A stretch of DNA of 64,000 bases from Bacteroidales bacterium (GCA_009877105.1 WXFD01000050.1:1-64000); one strand, 5' to 3'; counted from the first letter of the stretch, positions 37,891 to 47,908 are shown. Numbers and translations: made by a program. The notes: generated by a model not told the origin, from the letters alone.

Positions 37891-39567
37891 TCAGAATAAT
37901 CCTGAAATACGTCCTTCGGAATCTATATCGACCTTTTCGGCAGAAGGAGAATTTGGAAGGCCCGGCATTCTCATAATAGTTCCGGCTATCGGGACGATGA
38001 AACCCGCGCCTGATGAGAGTTCAACCTCTCTTATCTTTACGGTGAAACCCCGGGGTCTGCCACGTTTAGTCTGATCATCTGAAAGTGATTTCTGTGTTTT
38101 CGCTATACATACTGCCAGGTTACCAAATCCAATCTGCTCGATCCTGTCGAGCTGATTTTTTGCCTTAACAGTATATTCCACGTGATCTGCACCATACATT
38201 TTCTTACAGATTGTTTCGATCTTTTTTTCAAATGACCATTCAAGCTCATATAATGGGTTGTAAGCATCGTTGCCTTCAGAAATCTGTTCCAGTACTTTTT
38301 GAGCGAGTTCCTCAGCTCCCTCTCCTCCCTTTAACCATGATTCATTGGATGCCACCTTGAGATGCTGAGATTCGCAATAGTTAATCAGCATTTTAAGTTC
38401 CTGCTCAGTATCTGTTTCGAACTTGTTTATTGCAATAACGGGTCTGAACCCGAAATACCGCATATTCTCAATATGTTTATCGAGATTATCAAAACCATTC
38501 TTCAATGCATCCAGGTCTTCAGTTTGCAAAGCTGACAATTTGGCTCCGCCGTGATATTTCAGTGCCCTGACGGTTGTCACAATTACCACTGCATCGGTTT
38601 TAAGGTTGCCGGTCCTCGATTTTATGTCGAGGAATTTCTCGGCACCGAGTTCACTGGCAAAACCGGCCTCAGTGACAACGTAATCACTTAGTGACATTCC
38701 CATTTTCGTTCCAATTATAGAGTTCGTTCCCTGGGCAATATTTGCAAACGGACCGCCGTGTATGATGGCAGGTGTTCCTTCGAGAGTCTGAACAAGATTT
38801 GGTTTGATGGCTTCCTTAAGGAGGGCAGCCATTGCTCCGTTTGCCTTCAGATCGCGTGCAAAAACAGGTTTTTCATCATATGTATAGCCGATAAAGATAT
38901 TCCCCAGGCGTTCCTTCAGATCCGGCAGGCTGCGAGCCATGCAGAGTGTGGCCATTACCTCCGATGCTGCGGTGATATCGAAACCCGATCTCCGGGGAAC
39001 ACCCTCGGTTATACCTCCCAGTCCTATTACTATATCCCTGAGGGAACGCTCATTCATATCCATCACCCTTTTCCATTCGATGGTTCTCGGATCAATTCCA
39101 ATATTTCCGTCTTTGGTTTTCAGTTGGATATTGTTGTCTATAAGCGCGGCCAGGAGATTGTGTGCCTTTTCAACTGCTGAAATATCACCTGTAAAATGAA
39201 GGTTAATATCTTCCATCGGGATCACCTGGGCATAACCGCCTCCTGCAGCGCCTCCCTTGATTCCGAAAACAGGCCCAAGGGATGGTTCGCGAATTACAAC
39301 GGTTGTTTTCTTTCCAAGCCTGTTCATGGCCTGTGCAAGACCTATGGAAGTGGTAGTCTTTCCCTCGCCTGGTGGCGTCGGGGTTGTCGCAGTTACCAGT
39401 ATCAGCCTGGCTTTTTTTACATTTTCGTCATTGATGAATGACAACGGAATCTTGGCCTTGTATTTTCCATACGGTTCGATCTCTTTTCCCGGGATACCGA
39501 GAATTTCAGCAATCTCAGCAATGGGTTTAATCCTGGCTGCCTGGGCAATTTCTATATCCTTCTTCAT
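37891..39567 (-). CDS. fhs: Formate--tetrahydrofolate ligase
   Basis: ATP-dependent synthesis of 10-formyl-THF from formate, linking formate to purine and one-carbon metabolism. The ATG at 39567 gives 558 aa, the usual length. Motifs: 'TPTPPGEGKTTTSIGLAQAMN' (P-loop), 'REPSLGPVFGIKGGAAGGGYAQVIPMEDINLHFTGD', 'ANIAQGTNSIIGT', 'VIVTTVRALKYHGG' and 'TIMRMPGLPNSPSAEKVDID' at the C-terminus. All are diagnostic. It is a monocistronic minus-strand gene downstream of the APC permease (259 nt). folD is not adjacent. Confidence 0.97.
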   Translation of the reverse strand: MKKDIEIAQAARIKPIAEIAEILGIPGKEIEPYGKYKAKIPLSFINDENVKKARLILVTATTPTPPGEGKTTTSIGLAQAMNRLGKKTTVVIREPSLGPVFGIKGGAAGGGYAQVIPMEDINLHFTGDISAVEKAHNLLAALIDNNIQLKTKDGNIGIDPRTIEWKRVMDMNERSLRDIVIGLGGITEGVPRRSGFDITAASEVMATLCMARSLPDLKERLGNIFIGYTYDEKPVFARDLKANGAMAALLKEAIKPNLVQTLEGTPAIIHGGPFANIAQGTNSIIGTKMGMSLSDYVVTEAGFASELGAEKFLDIKSRTGNLKTDAVVIVTTVRALKYHGGAKLSALQTEDLDALKNGFDNLDKHIENMRYFGFRPVIAINKFETDTEQELKMLINYCESQHLKVASNESWLKGGEGAEELAQKVLEQISEGNDAYNPLYELEWSFEKKIETICKKMYGADHVEYTVKAKNQLDRIEQIGFGNLAVCIAKTQKSLSDDQTKRGRPRGFTVKIREVELSSGAGFIVPIAGTIMRMPGLPNSPSAEKVDIDSEGRISGLF

Positions 39568-39789
39568 ATGCAACTAATATTGATTTTATTGATTCATTCA
39601 GGAGAGAAATCACACATGACTGTTAAGTATCCAACATCCTTTGGTTCCATGCCTTGGCCAATCATGCAGATCAAAATAATATTCAGTTATTTAAAGTCCT
39701 AAATATAGAAAACTTTTCAGCAGTTATGCGAGGTAATCTAAAAAGATTGTCACTTTATCATAAATATCACACCACGACCCTGTTTATAA

Positions 39790-39807
39790 GTGTGAATCTT
39801 TTCACAC
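39790..39807. other. Hairpin downstream of the APC permease stop
   Basis: GTGTGAA-TCTT-TTCACAC is a 7-bp perfect stem with a 4-nt loop starting 20 nt past the permease stop on the minus strand. There is no clean U-tract on the minus-strand side, so terminator activity is uncertain. Confidence 0.3.
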
Positions 39808-39826
39808 CAGGGAGGATGAACCCTGA

Positions 39827-41290
39827 TCACGAAACCGATTCTGCACTGCCGTTCTTCGAATACTTTTTCCACAGGTAGAATACCGGTATTCCAAGCAAAA
39901 CTATTACAAGGCCGGGGAAGGTAAATTTTGGTTTATAAATAAGCAGGACGACCATAATGAACGTTGTTGCGAGGATGTATACAGCCGGTATTACCGGATA
40001 GCCGAAAGTTTTGTAGGGTCGCGGCAGATCCGGTTTCTTGATCCTGAGGATGAATATTGCCATGATTGTAAGGATAAAGAACAAGAGAACTGCGAAAATC
40101 ACATAATCCAGAAGGTCGCTGTATGTTCCTGACAAGCAGAGCAGTACCGACCAGATTCCCTGCACTGCGATGGCGAATCCGGGAACACCATTTTTGTTTA
40201 TCTCTCCCACCTTCCTGAAAAACAGGCCGTCGCACGCCATCGCATAATAAACCCTCGGTCCCGCAAGAATTAGTCCATGGTTGCAACCGAATGTACTGAT
40301 CATTATGAACACGGCCATAATAATTGCTGCATAGTCGCCAAAAACGACGCTCATGGCTGAGGTAGCCACACGGTCGTCGGTAGCATACTGAATGCCCCGG
40401 GTAAGTATGTCCGTTCCATCCGGAGATCCTGAGAGAGGCAGGATCCTGATATAAACCAGGTTAGTCAGCAGATAGATGACAGACACAAGTGCTGTACCCA
40501 GTACAAGGCTCAGGGGTACGTTTTTTTTAGGGTTTATAACCTCACCCGAAATAAAGGTGACGTCATACCACGCATCAGAGGAGAACAGGGATCCTACAAG
40601 GGCTGTTGCAATGGCCGCAATGAGTGCGAAACCTGCCAGTGGCACAACCTGGTTACCGGGACCCGGCTGACCGGCCTGCCAGAATACTTCCTTGTTTATT
40701 TCATAGGAATTTAATCCCCGGGTTGCTAAAAAGCCTATAAGGATAAAACCGAAAAGTGCAATGACTTTCGTTGAAGTAAAAAAGTTCTGAACTGTTTTTC
40801 CTGTCACAATACCAAGGGTATTCAGCCACGTCAGGAAAACGATCATGGCTATTGCCACGACCATTGTGCTTGTCAGTTTCACCGGACCTGCTATTGTCAG
40901 AACATTGCGATCGGAAATCCATGGGAACAGGACTCCGCTGAATTTTGCAAAGGCTACAGCCACTGCAGCAATGGAACCGCACTGGATAACCAGGAAAGTT
41001 GTCCATCCGAACAGGAAACCAACAAGCGGGTGATAAGCTTCCCTGAGATATACATACTGACCTCCCACATCGGGCATCATCGATGCAAGCTCTCCATAAC
41101 TGGCTGCTGCAATTACCGTCAGCAGTCCGGTTATGATCCAAACCACCAGCAGATAACCGGGTGAACCGACAGTTCTTGCAATGTCGGCACTAACAATGAA
41201 AATGCCGGAACCGATCATCGCTCCGGCCACTATTGATATACCGTCAAAGAGAGTAACCCTTTTTTTCAGGAGATGATTCTCGTGCTGCAT
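39827..41290 (-). CDS. APC-superfamily amino-acid permease
   Basis: 487 aa with 12 predicted membrane helices. Helix 1 carries the APC substrate-binding loop 'GAMIGSGIFIVSADIA', and helix 2 is followed by 'YGELASMMPDVGGQYVYLREAYHPLVGFLFGW', the LAT-like (L-type amino-acid transporter) signature. 'FSSDAWYDVTFISGEVINPKKNVPLSLVLGTALV' is the conserved helix 6-7 loop. It is probably an amino-acid antiporter or symporter in the inner membrane; substrate unknown. It lies 67 nt downstream of the GH3 gene on the same strand, possibly by read-through. Confidence 0.9.
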   Translation of the reverse strand: MQHENHLLKKRVTLFDGISIVAGAMIGSGIFIVSADIARTVGSPGYLLVVWIITGLLTVIAAASYGELASMMPDVGGQYVYLREAYHPLVGFLFGWTTFLVIQCGSIAAVAVAFAKFSGVLFPWISDRNVLTIAGPVKLTSTMVVAIAMIVFLTWLNTLGIVTGKTVQNFFTSTKVIALFGFILIGFLATRGLNSYEINKEVFWQAGQPGPGNQVVPLAGFALIAAIATALVGSLFSSDAWYDVTFISGEVINPKKNVPLSLVLGTALVSVIYLLTNLVYIRILPLSGSPDGTDILTRGIQYATDDRVATSAMSVVFGDYAAIIMAVFIMISTFGCNHGLILAGPRVYYAMACDGLFFRKVGEINKNGVPGFAIAVQGIWSVLLCLSGTYSDLLDYVIFAVLLFFILTIMAIFILRIKKPDLPRPYKTFGYPVIPAVYILATTFIMVVLLIYKPKFTFPGLVIVLLGIPVFYLWKKYSKNGSAESVS

Positions 41291-41357
41291 AAATTAAAGC
41301 TTTTCAGATATCCGGTGTAGAACAGCAGAGGTTAGCGCAATCAGCACCAGCATGATC

Positions 41358-43997
41358 TTAATTGTCAAATTTTTCTTCCTTTCCGGCCAGTCTTATCCGA
41401 CCAGTCAGCACGCCCGTGCATTGGGGATCGAGGTATCCGCTGAATCCCGGCTGTTTGCCTCCGACGGATATAGTAAAATAACCCGGTTCAATTACACGTT
41501 TGTCTTTGTTATTAATAATTGAAAACTGACGGGGTTCCAATATGAATTCCACTATCCGGCTTTCGCCCTTTTTCAGGAATATCCTTTCAAAGCCTTCGAG
41601 CTGCCGTACAGGGCGAGGTGTGGTTGCCTTAACATCAGCAAGATACAACTGTACGACTTCCTCGCCATCCCTTGGACCTGTATTTGTAACCTTCACACTC
41701 ACCTTAACTTTTTCCCCCACATTGGCTTTTTGCGGGATTGACAGGCCGGAATAGGCAAAGCTGGTGTAGCTCAGCCCATATCCGAACGGATATAATGGTT
41801 CGCTGGTAAAAAATCTGTATGTTCTGCCATTCATGTTGTAATCCTCAAAAGCCGGTATCTGATCAATTGATTTATAATATGTCACCGGCAGGCGGCCGGC
41901 CGGATTGTAATCACCGAACAGGACATCAGCAACGGCATTCCCTCCTTCCTGGCCAGGGTAGCCGGCAAGGATCACGGCAGCTGCTTTTTCCTGCACGTTG
42001 TTAACAGCAAGGGCCCCGCCGTTCATGAGAACGACAATGACCGGTTTTCCTGCAGCCGTTACTGCATCGAACAGTTTTTCCTGGGTATCCGGCAGATTGA
42101 GATTCGTACGGTCACCTCCAAGGAATCCGTCTATCTTAATGCCCATCTCCTCACCTTCCAGCCGCTGCGACAAGCCCAGGACCAGGATCACAGCATCAGC
42201 TTCCTTTGCTGCCCTGACAGCCTCCTCAATAATATTCGGACGCGGGCGGGCCCACAACAGTTTTATATCCGCATCTCCCTCGTAGTTCCTGTAATGAACC
42301 TCTATCCGGTACTTCCTGCCTGCCTCCAGGTAAGTCATGTATTCCTTGTGAAATGCATGATGTTCACTTTTCTCCGAAATAATCTTTTCTCCGTCAAGGA
42401 AGATCTCATAGGCTGACGATCCCCAGCTTCCCAGGCTGTATCGTCCCGTCTCAGGAGGGATGAGAAATGTTATCCATCTGACGCCAAAATCATCATCAGG
42501 AAGAGCAGGGGAAGGAGAAAAATGCTCCCAGTAAAAATCTATTCTGTCATCTGTACGGGTAAAAACAGGTTCTCCCTTCATTTCCCTGTTATCATAATAA
42601 AAACCGGTTACCCCCTGGGTACCTTCAGGTGTCTGAAGGTAACGTGAAGGAATGACTTCAAGATTATGTATTCCCTCCGCCAGATCGCTTCCCTCAGCAT
42701 AAAGTACTTTTGTATCAGGTGTGACTTTATTGCAGACACCCCTGAGAACCGTAACGGGATCTTTGGCAATGCCATTGTAATTCCCAATGAGAGATTCGAA
42801 ATTATCGGCATTTGGTCCGATAACGGCAAGGGTACGGATTTCTCGTGGAAGCGGCAGGATATTGTCCGAGTTTTTCAGAAGAACAATGGATTTCCGGGCT
42901 GCAAGCCTTGAAAGTGATTTGTTATAATCCGAGCAATTGGCAAAAAACGGGATCTGGGCATAAGATACTTTTTCGTCGGGATCAAACATACCCAGTTTAA
43001 ACCTGGCGGTAAACACCCTCTTAACGGCTCGGTCAATATCGTTTTCAGTCAGTAATCCCCGGTCAAAGGCTTCAGTAAGATGCTTGTAATCGACCCCGCA
43101 TTCCAGGTCGGTACCGGCCTTGACAGCCATAGCAGCGGCTTCTGCAGGATCTTTTGCAGACCTGGTGAACATATAGAAATCGGAAATAGCCCAGCAGTCG
43201 GATACAAAATAGCCGTTAAATCCCCATTCATTACGCAGTATCCCGAACAATTCAGGGCTTGCACAGCATGGATGATCCCTGAACATATTATACGCCCCCA
43301 TTACCGAATATACCCCGGCATCAACCACCAGGGTCCTGAAAGCAGGAAGATAAGTTTCCCTTAGGTCAACTTCACTCACCCTGGCATTGAATGAATGCCT
43401 GAGTGGTTCAGGGCCGCTGTGCACCGCATAGTGTTTCGCGGTGGCCACTGTTTTGAGGTACACGGGGTCATCACCCTGCATTCCCCTGACAAACTGCAGT
43501 CCCATGCGTCCGGTCAGGAAAGGATCCTCACCATAAGTTTCATGTCCCCTTCCCCATCTCGGGTCACGGAAAATGTTGATATTCGGTGACCAGAATGTTA
43601 GACCATGGTAAATACCTGTCTTTCCCCTCCGCTGAAACTCATGGTACTTTGCCCTGGCCTCATCCGATATGGCACTTGCAACATTGTACATCAGCCCTTC
43701 GTCCCATGAATTGGCTATGGTGATCGATTGTGGAAAAACGGTGGCAAAGCCCGCCCTGGCAACTCCGTGAAGAGCCTCGTTCCACCAGTTATAGGAAGGG
43801 ATCCCCAACCGGGGAATTGCCGGAGCAGTGTACAATAACTGGTCAGCCTTTTCCTGAAGAGTCAGTCTCGAAACCAGGTCGTTAACCCTCTCTTCAACCG
43901 TGAGTGCAGTATTACGGAATGGGAACTCCTGGGCTGTAACGGCGGTTAAAAAGGCAATTGAAAATAAAATAACAAGAAAGGGAACTCTGTTTTTCAT
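41358..43997 (-). CDS. GH3 beta-glycosidase (xylosidase/glucosidase type) with PA14 insert
   Basis: 879 aa from the ATG at 43997, which begins a signal peptide (MKNRVPFLVILFSIAFLTAVTA); the frame runs upstream to 44045. The GH3 barrel domain (about 30-330) has 'KHYAVHSGPEPLRHSF' and the nucleophile Asp267 in 'GYFVSDCWAISDF'; the alpha/beta domain follows, interrupted by a PA14 sugar-binding module (roughly 455-600, 'GVTGFYYDNREMKG' to 'IKLLWARPRPN'). A C-terminal fibronectin-III-like domain ends near residue 860. The HSGPE/RHSF loop is typical of bacterial beta-xylosidase-like GH3 enzymes. Predicted periplasmic. Confidence 0.92.
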   Translation of the reverse strand: MKNRVPFLVILFSIAFLTAVTAQEFPFRNTALTVEERVNDLVSRLTLQEKADQLLYTAPAIPRLGIPSYNWWNEALHGVARAGFATVFPQSITIANSWDEGLMYNVASAISDEARAKYHEFQRRGKTGIYHGLTFWSPNINIFRDPRWGRGHETYGEDPFLTGRMGLQFVRGMQGDDPVYLKTVATAKHYAVHSGPEPLRHSFNARVSEVDLRETYLPAFRTLVVDAGVYSVMGAYNMFRDHPCCASPELFGILRNEWGFNGYFVSDCWAISDFYMFTRSAKDPAEAAAMAVKAGTDLECGVDYKHLTEAFDRGLLTENDIDRAVKRVFTARFKLGMFDPDEKVSYAQIPFFANCSDYNKSLSRLAARKSIVLLKNSDNILPLPREIRTLAVIGPNADNFESLIGNYNGIAKDPVTVLRGVCNKVTPDTKVLYAEGSDLAEGIHNLEVIPSRYLQTPEGTQGVTGFYYDNREMKGEPVFTRTDDRIDFYWEHFSPSPALPDDDFGVRWITFLIPPETGRYSLGSWGSSAYEIFLDGEKIISEKSEHHAFHKEYMTYLEAGRKYRIEVHYRNYEGDADIKLLWARPRPNIIEEAVRAAKEADAVILVLGLSQRLEGEEMGIKIDGFLGGDRTNLNLPDTQEKLFDAVTAAGKPVIVVLMNGGALAVNNVQEKAAAVILAGYPGQEGGNAVADVLFGDYNPAGRLPVTYYKSIDQIPAFEDYNMNGRTYRFFTSEPLYPFGYGLSYTSFAYSGLSIPQKANVGEKVKVSVKVTNTGPRDGEEVVQLYLADVKATTPRPVRQLEGFERIFLKKGESRIVEFILEPRQFSIINNKDKRVIEPGYFTISVGGKQPGFSGYLDPQCTGVLTGRIRLAGKEEKFDN

Positions 43998-44374
43998 TTC
44001 AATGATTTTTAAGTTTTCAGCGTCAGTCTTCTGTCGTTTGTACAAATGAAAGTATCAGGGATCGAACTTGTTGCATGCTATGGAGGTTTTGTTTACCGGC
44101 TGTTTTCTGAAATCAGACCAAAAAAGCGGTGAAATGTATGAAAAAGAGCCGAATTAATATCGATCCGCCAGCTAATTTTAAATATTGTACAGAATCATTC
44201 ATGGGCAGGCCGCACATACCAGTTCACATGACAGGTTTTTTCATCAATTTCACTGCTACCCTGCGATTGAATGCTTTCACGGAACCAGTACAAATTATCC
44301 GGAATAATTTTTCCCTGCAGTTTAAATATGATCATCAGTGAAATAATGCTTTTCACCGGCCTCTTTAAGTTAAC
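43998..44374. other. 377-nt intergenic region upstream of the GH3 gene
   Basis: Non-coding space between two minus-strand genes. It holds the perfect palindrome TTTGTACAAA (44037-44046), 40 nt before the GH3 ATG, which could be an operator. A 70-codon plus-strand frame at 44129-44341 has no family resemblance. No TAnnTTTG box was found on the minus strand. Confidence 0.5.
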
Positions 44375-46213
44375 TTATTTCAACATTGCTTTATGGATGC
44401 AGACAGGCTGATTGCCTTCATTCTTAACAATATACCTGCCCATATTTGCAGGTACGATGACAACGTCAAGGAAATATTGCTCATAAAATAATTCAGGATT
44501 TTCTGCAGACCGGATAATCACCTTTTCGCCATCGACAAGGGTGAGAACATGGAACCTGCCCCGGGTGTCATCTTCAATTTTCTTTTCGAATTCAAATCTT
44601 CGGAGGCTGAAATAAAGGAGGTCATGTTCCCCGACAATATATTCAGCCCATCCTTCTCCTTTTCTGACGATCACGGGAGGTCTGACAAGGTTTTCCCTTA
44701 CCCAGGCCGTTTTCCTGTCTTTCATCAAGACGCGTTCCCCGTGCCAGGTATGTATGGGTCTGGGCCTGCCGTTGAGATCGGGTCGCAGATAATCATACAA
44801 TTTATATGTATAGGATCCGACGGTAAGGCTTCCTGTTTCCAGTACCACCTGGTTCCGGCCTGATGCATGTATCGTTCCTGCCGGTAAAAGTACCTGCATC
44901 CCGGGATAAGACCTGACATAATTTACATATTTTTCATAATCGACAACCGTATGCTCCGTTTCCGACTTTTTTACCTCGCAGATGAATTCATCCACGTCGG
45001 CATCTTCGCTGAAACCTGCAAATGTCCTTGCTCCATGCCCGGTGGCAACCACGTAATAACCCTCATCCTGTCTCCCGAGCTCATCGAAGTTCTCAACATT
45101 GTATTCGTGCCCTGAATGGACCTGGATCGACATGTTCCCGCTGCTGTGCCATGTATCATCATAATTAAACCGCACCGGGAAATATCCTTTGAACTTTTCA
45201 ACACATTCCTTCCCCATCAGGTTTAAACCTTCTTTCTGAACAAATGTGAAGAAAGGGAACTCAATACCGGTCTTTCCATAAGCAACCACGATGCTAACTT
45301 CCAGCGGGATCAGATCGTAGGCCCAGGCTACGTTCCTGACCGACCGGGGCAGGTTCCGGAATTTCCTGATAAACTGGCCGCCCCATACACCTTCAAGGTA
45401 TACGGGCTTGCATCTCACCGGATATCTAACCAGTGCCGACATTATTGAGTCAAAAGCCCGGCGGGGCATCATCTTCAGGTCCGACAGATCATTGCCGTCA
45501 ATATAAAAATCGATATGACTGCCTGTCAGAAGTTCACCCCGGTGTCTCGATGCAATCTCATAATCGACATAATAGCAGCGTCTTATAAACTCATCGATTC
45601 CCCTGGGGGCAGTGTCCCCAAGATTGGCGAACAGTCCTTTCCTTGCCCTGAGTATTACGTTTTTGGGTGCAACATCAAGGTAAAAAACATAATCCGCCAA
45701 TTGCCTGACCCGCTTTATGGCACTCCCGCATCCATATACAAGGATCACTTTTCCTGCTCCGCCGGAATTCCTGTGAACCCGGAGCCTTGCAATCAACTCA
45801 TCCGTTTTCTGATCATCCAGGATATCATCATAAGTTCCCTTAAACAGCTTTCCGAAAAGAAGGACAGGATCCTTTTCCCTGTCTGAAGGCAGGTGCCCTT
45901 TAAACAATTCGTCGAGAAGATCGGATGATTTAAAAACCTTCCTGAAGTCCTCAGGGATGACCTTAACAGATACTGATTCGAGGTTTTCAGTTACCAGTTT
46001 CAGGCTCTGTTCCCACAAGGCTCCGATGTAACCGTCGAAAACCGCTATGACCGGACGTTCCTTTTCACTAGTCAGATCTGAGAGTAATTCCGAGATGTAA
46101 ACTGCAGATTCTCCGGTTCCCGAAACAATCGAAGCTGCTGTTTCCTCATCCAGAGATATCCTGTTGATTGCTCCCTGATCATCAAAGTCAACAGGATTGA
46201 ACATGAAGCTCAT
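44375..46213 (-). CDS. Long class I mannose-6-phosphate isomerase-like protein with N-terminal kinase-like domain
   Basis: 612 aa. The C-terminal ~340 residues are a cupin-type phosphomannose isomerase: 'GVWGGQFIRKF', metal ligands in 'SIQVHSGHEYN' (Gln364, His366, Glu369) and 'LPAGTIHASGRNQVVLETG' (His449), and 'YTYKLYDYLRPDLNGRPRPIH'. The N-terminal ~270 residues ('RPVIAVFDGYIGALWEQSL', 'PVLLFGKLFKGTYDDIL', 'DYVFYLDVAPKNVILRARKGLF') resemble a P-loop kinase fold but I see no good Walker A. Such long PMI-like proteins occur in other Bacteroidetes. It probably interconverts mannose-6-P and fructose-6-P; no signal peptide. Confidence 0.78.
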   Translation of the reverse strand: MSFMFNPVDFDDQGAINRISLDEETAASIVSGTGESAVYISELLSDLTSEKERPVIAVFDGYIGALWEQSLKLVTENLESVSVKVIPEDFRKVFKSSDLLDELFKGHLPSDREKDPVLLFGKLFKGTYDDILDDQKTDELIARLRVHRNSGGAGKVILVYGCGSAIKRVRQLADYVFYLDVAPKNVILRARKGLFANLGDTAPRGIDEFIRRCYYVDYEIASRHRGELLTGSHIDFYIDGNDLSDLKMMPRRAFDSIMSALVRYPVRCKPVYLEGVWGGQFIRKFRNLPRSVRNVAWAYDLIPLEVSIVVAYGKTGIEFPFFTFVQKEGLNLMGKECVEKFKGYFPVRFNYDDTWHSSGNMSIQVHSGHEYNVENFDELGRQDEGYYVVATGHGARTFAGFSEDADVDEFICEVKKSETEHTVVDYEKYVNYVRSYPGMQVLLPAGTIHASGRNQVVLETGSLTVGSYTYKLYDYLRPDLNGRPRPIHTWHGERVLMKDRKTAWVRENLVRPPVIVRKGEGWAEYIVGEHDLLYFSLRRFEFEKKIEDDTRGRFHVLTLVDGEKVIIRSAENPELFYEQYFLDVVIVPANMGRYIVKNEGNQPVCIHKAMLK

Positions 46214-46374
46214 AATCTTCCACTTGATTTATCAATGAATATCTTTTTTCAATGCTGGTAAAAGCACCTTCAGGAAATCCCGTCCGTTCTTATTGTCCGG
46301 AGCTTTCGTAAGGTATCCGGATTATTTGAACAGTTCCCTGAAATAACAGTTAAAGCAATAATTGCCTGTAGCGG

Positions 46375-47685
46375 TCAGATTCGCGGCAAACTCCACGGGG
46401 TCCGGTATTCAGGCACAAGATAACTGTTGGCCCCAGTATCGTTGGTGAACCTGGTACCATCCCATACAAGCTTCTTTCCGGTACGGTAAGCTATGTTACC
46501 GAGTGCCGAGAATTTGGCGATATGGGCCCCGATCTCTATACTTGCATTGGTATTGGGATCCCGCCTGGCAATGCAATCAAGATGATTTACAACATGGTTT
46601 GCCAGCCCCTTTCCAGCCCCTTTTTTCAGAGGTACGGCTTCCATCCGTGTTTTTCCGTTCACAGTTTCAGGGATGACTTCCCAGCCGCCGCGATCGATCA
46701 CCAGGGTGCCGTTTTCACCGACAAATCCCAGGCCATGATTCCGTCCGTAAGCTCCGTCATCAATGCCGATGGCATGATCCCAAAGGACATTGAATCCGTC
46801 AAATTCATACAGTGTCTGCAAGCTGTCGGGCGTTTCACAGGCATCATCGGGATAGCCGTATTTCCCACCCATTGCCATTATTGATCGGGGAGCAGTTACA
46901 TTCATTCCGTACAGGGCATAATCGAGGAGATGTACTCCCCAGTCAGTCATAAGCCCGCCGGCATAATCCCAGAACCACCGGAAGGTAAAATGGAATCTGT
47001 TCCGGTTAAACGGACGCTTGGGAGCAGGGCCCAGCCACATATCATAATCGACGCCTGAAGGAACAGGTTCATCAGGTAAAACCGGAATTGAGGGGCACCA
47101 TCCCTGGTATGAGAATACCCGTACAAGCCTGATCTTCCCTAGTTTGCCTGACCGGATAAAATCCACTGCTTCCTGCCAGTGGGGATCGCTCCTTTGCCAC
47201 TGTCCGACCTGTACAACACTGTTGTATTTTTTTGCCGCCTTTACCATAAGATTGCACTCCTCAATGGTCCGTCCGATCGGCTTTTCACAATAAACGTCCT
47301 TGCCGGCCTCACAGGCTGCAACCATCTGAAGGCAATGCCAGTGATCGGGGGTACCCACAATCACGAGATTTATATCCTTGTTGTCGATAAGCCTTCTCCA
47401 GTCGTGGTAAAGATTGACCGGTTTCTTTCCGCGTATTTTTTCAACATCTCCGGCTCTCTGGTTAAGTACATTTTCATCAACATCACAAAGGGCAAGGCAC
47501 TCAACCTTGCTGTGATTGAGAAACTCCTTCAGATTAGCGAATCCCATCCCGTTGCATCCGATGAGGCCGATATTGATCCTGTCGGAAGGAGCGGACCGTG
47601 CAAATACGGTGGAAAAAGCCGGGGCGAGGCCAATGCCAGCTGTGGTGATGGCGGTTTTTTTCAAAAACATGCGTCGTGTTGTCAT
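46375..47685 (-). CDS. Tat-exported Gfo/Idh/MocA-family oxidoreductase
   Basis: From the ATG at 47685 (436 aa) the N-terminus MTTRRMFLKKTAITTAGIGL is a twin-arginine signal (Arg4-Arg5, RRMFLK), so the folded enzyme with bound cofactor is probably moved to the periplasm. The Rossmann domain has 'INIGLIGCNGMGFANLKEF', 'ALCDVD', 'VIVGTPDHWHCLQMVAACEAGKDVYCEKPIGRTIEE' (EKP motif), then 'GQWQRSDPHWQEAVDFIRSGKLGKI' and 'WWDYAGG'-like segments of the sugar-oxidoreductase half. It may oxidise a glycoside or act by a GH109-like NAD-dependent mechanism; neither is proven. Divergent from the GH9 gene. Confidence 0.85.
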   Translation of the reverse strand: MTTRRMFLKKTAITTAGIGLAPAFSTVFARSAPSDRINIGLIGCNGMGFANLKEFLNHSKVECLALCDVDENVLNQRAGDVEKIRGKKPVNLYHDWRRLIDNKDINLVIVGTPDHWHCLQMVAACEAGKDVYCEKPIGRTIEECNLMVKAAKKYNSVVQVGQWQRSDPHWQEAVDFIRSGKLGKIRLVRVFSYQGWCPSIPVLPDEPVPSGVDYDMWLGPAPKRPFNRNRFHFTFRWFWDYAGGLMTDWGVHLLDYALYGMNVTAPRSIMAMGGKYGYPDDACETPDSLQTLYEFDGFNVLWDHAIGIDDGAYGRNHGLGFVGENGTLVIDRGGWEVIPETVNGKTRMEAVPLKKGAGKGLANHVVNHLDCIARRDPNTNASIEIGAHIAKFSALGNIAYRTGKKLVWDGTRFTNDTGANSYLVPEYRTPWSLPRI

Positions 47686-47908
47686 ATTTTTATAGTTTGA
47701 GGTTTTGATAAAGGGCACAGAATTTAATGATTCAATATACCTAAATTTTTTCAAATGGTATTTTTACCGGATCAATTTAAACAAAATGAGAAATATTTAT
47801 CACTGGCCTGGGGGTATGATAAATTCCTGGTTTTTACATCTTCGGGGTGAAAGATGACAGCCCGGGCAGAATATAGGCCGGTTATGATGAAAATTTCTTA
47901 ACTTTATT

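Noticed and set aside
39654..39878. 74-codon plus-strand ORF in the fhs/permease gap
   Set aside because: Runs into the antisense end of the permease gene and has no family resemblance.
44031..44045. MYKRQ at the upstream end of the GH3 frame, resembling translated Nextera adaptor
   Set aside because: The DNA here (TTGTACAAACGACAG) differs from the adaptor sequence, and the real start with a signal peptide is at 43997, so adaptor contamination is not indicated.
44129..44341. 70-codon plus-strand ORF upstream of the GH3 gene
   Set aside because: No recognisable family, no promoter and no conserved start context; likely chance.
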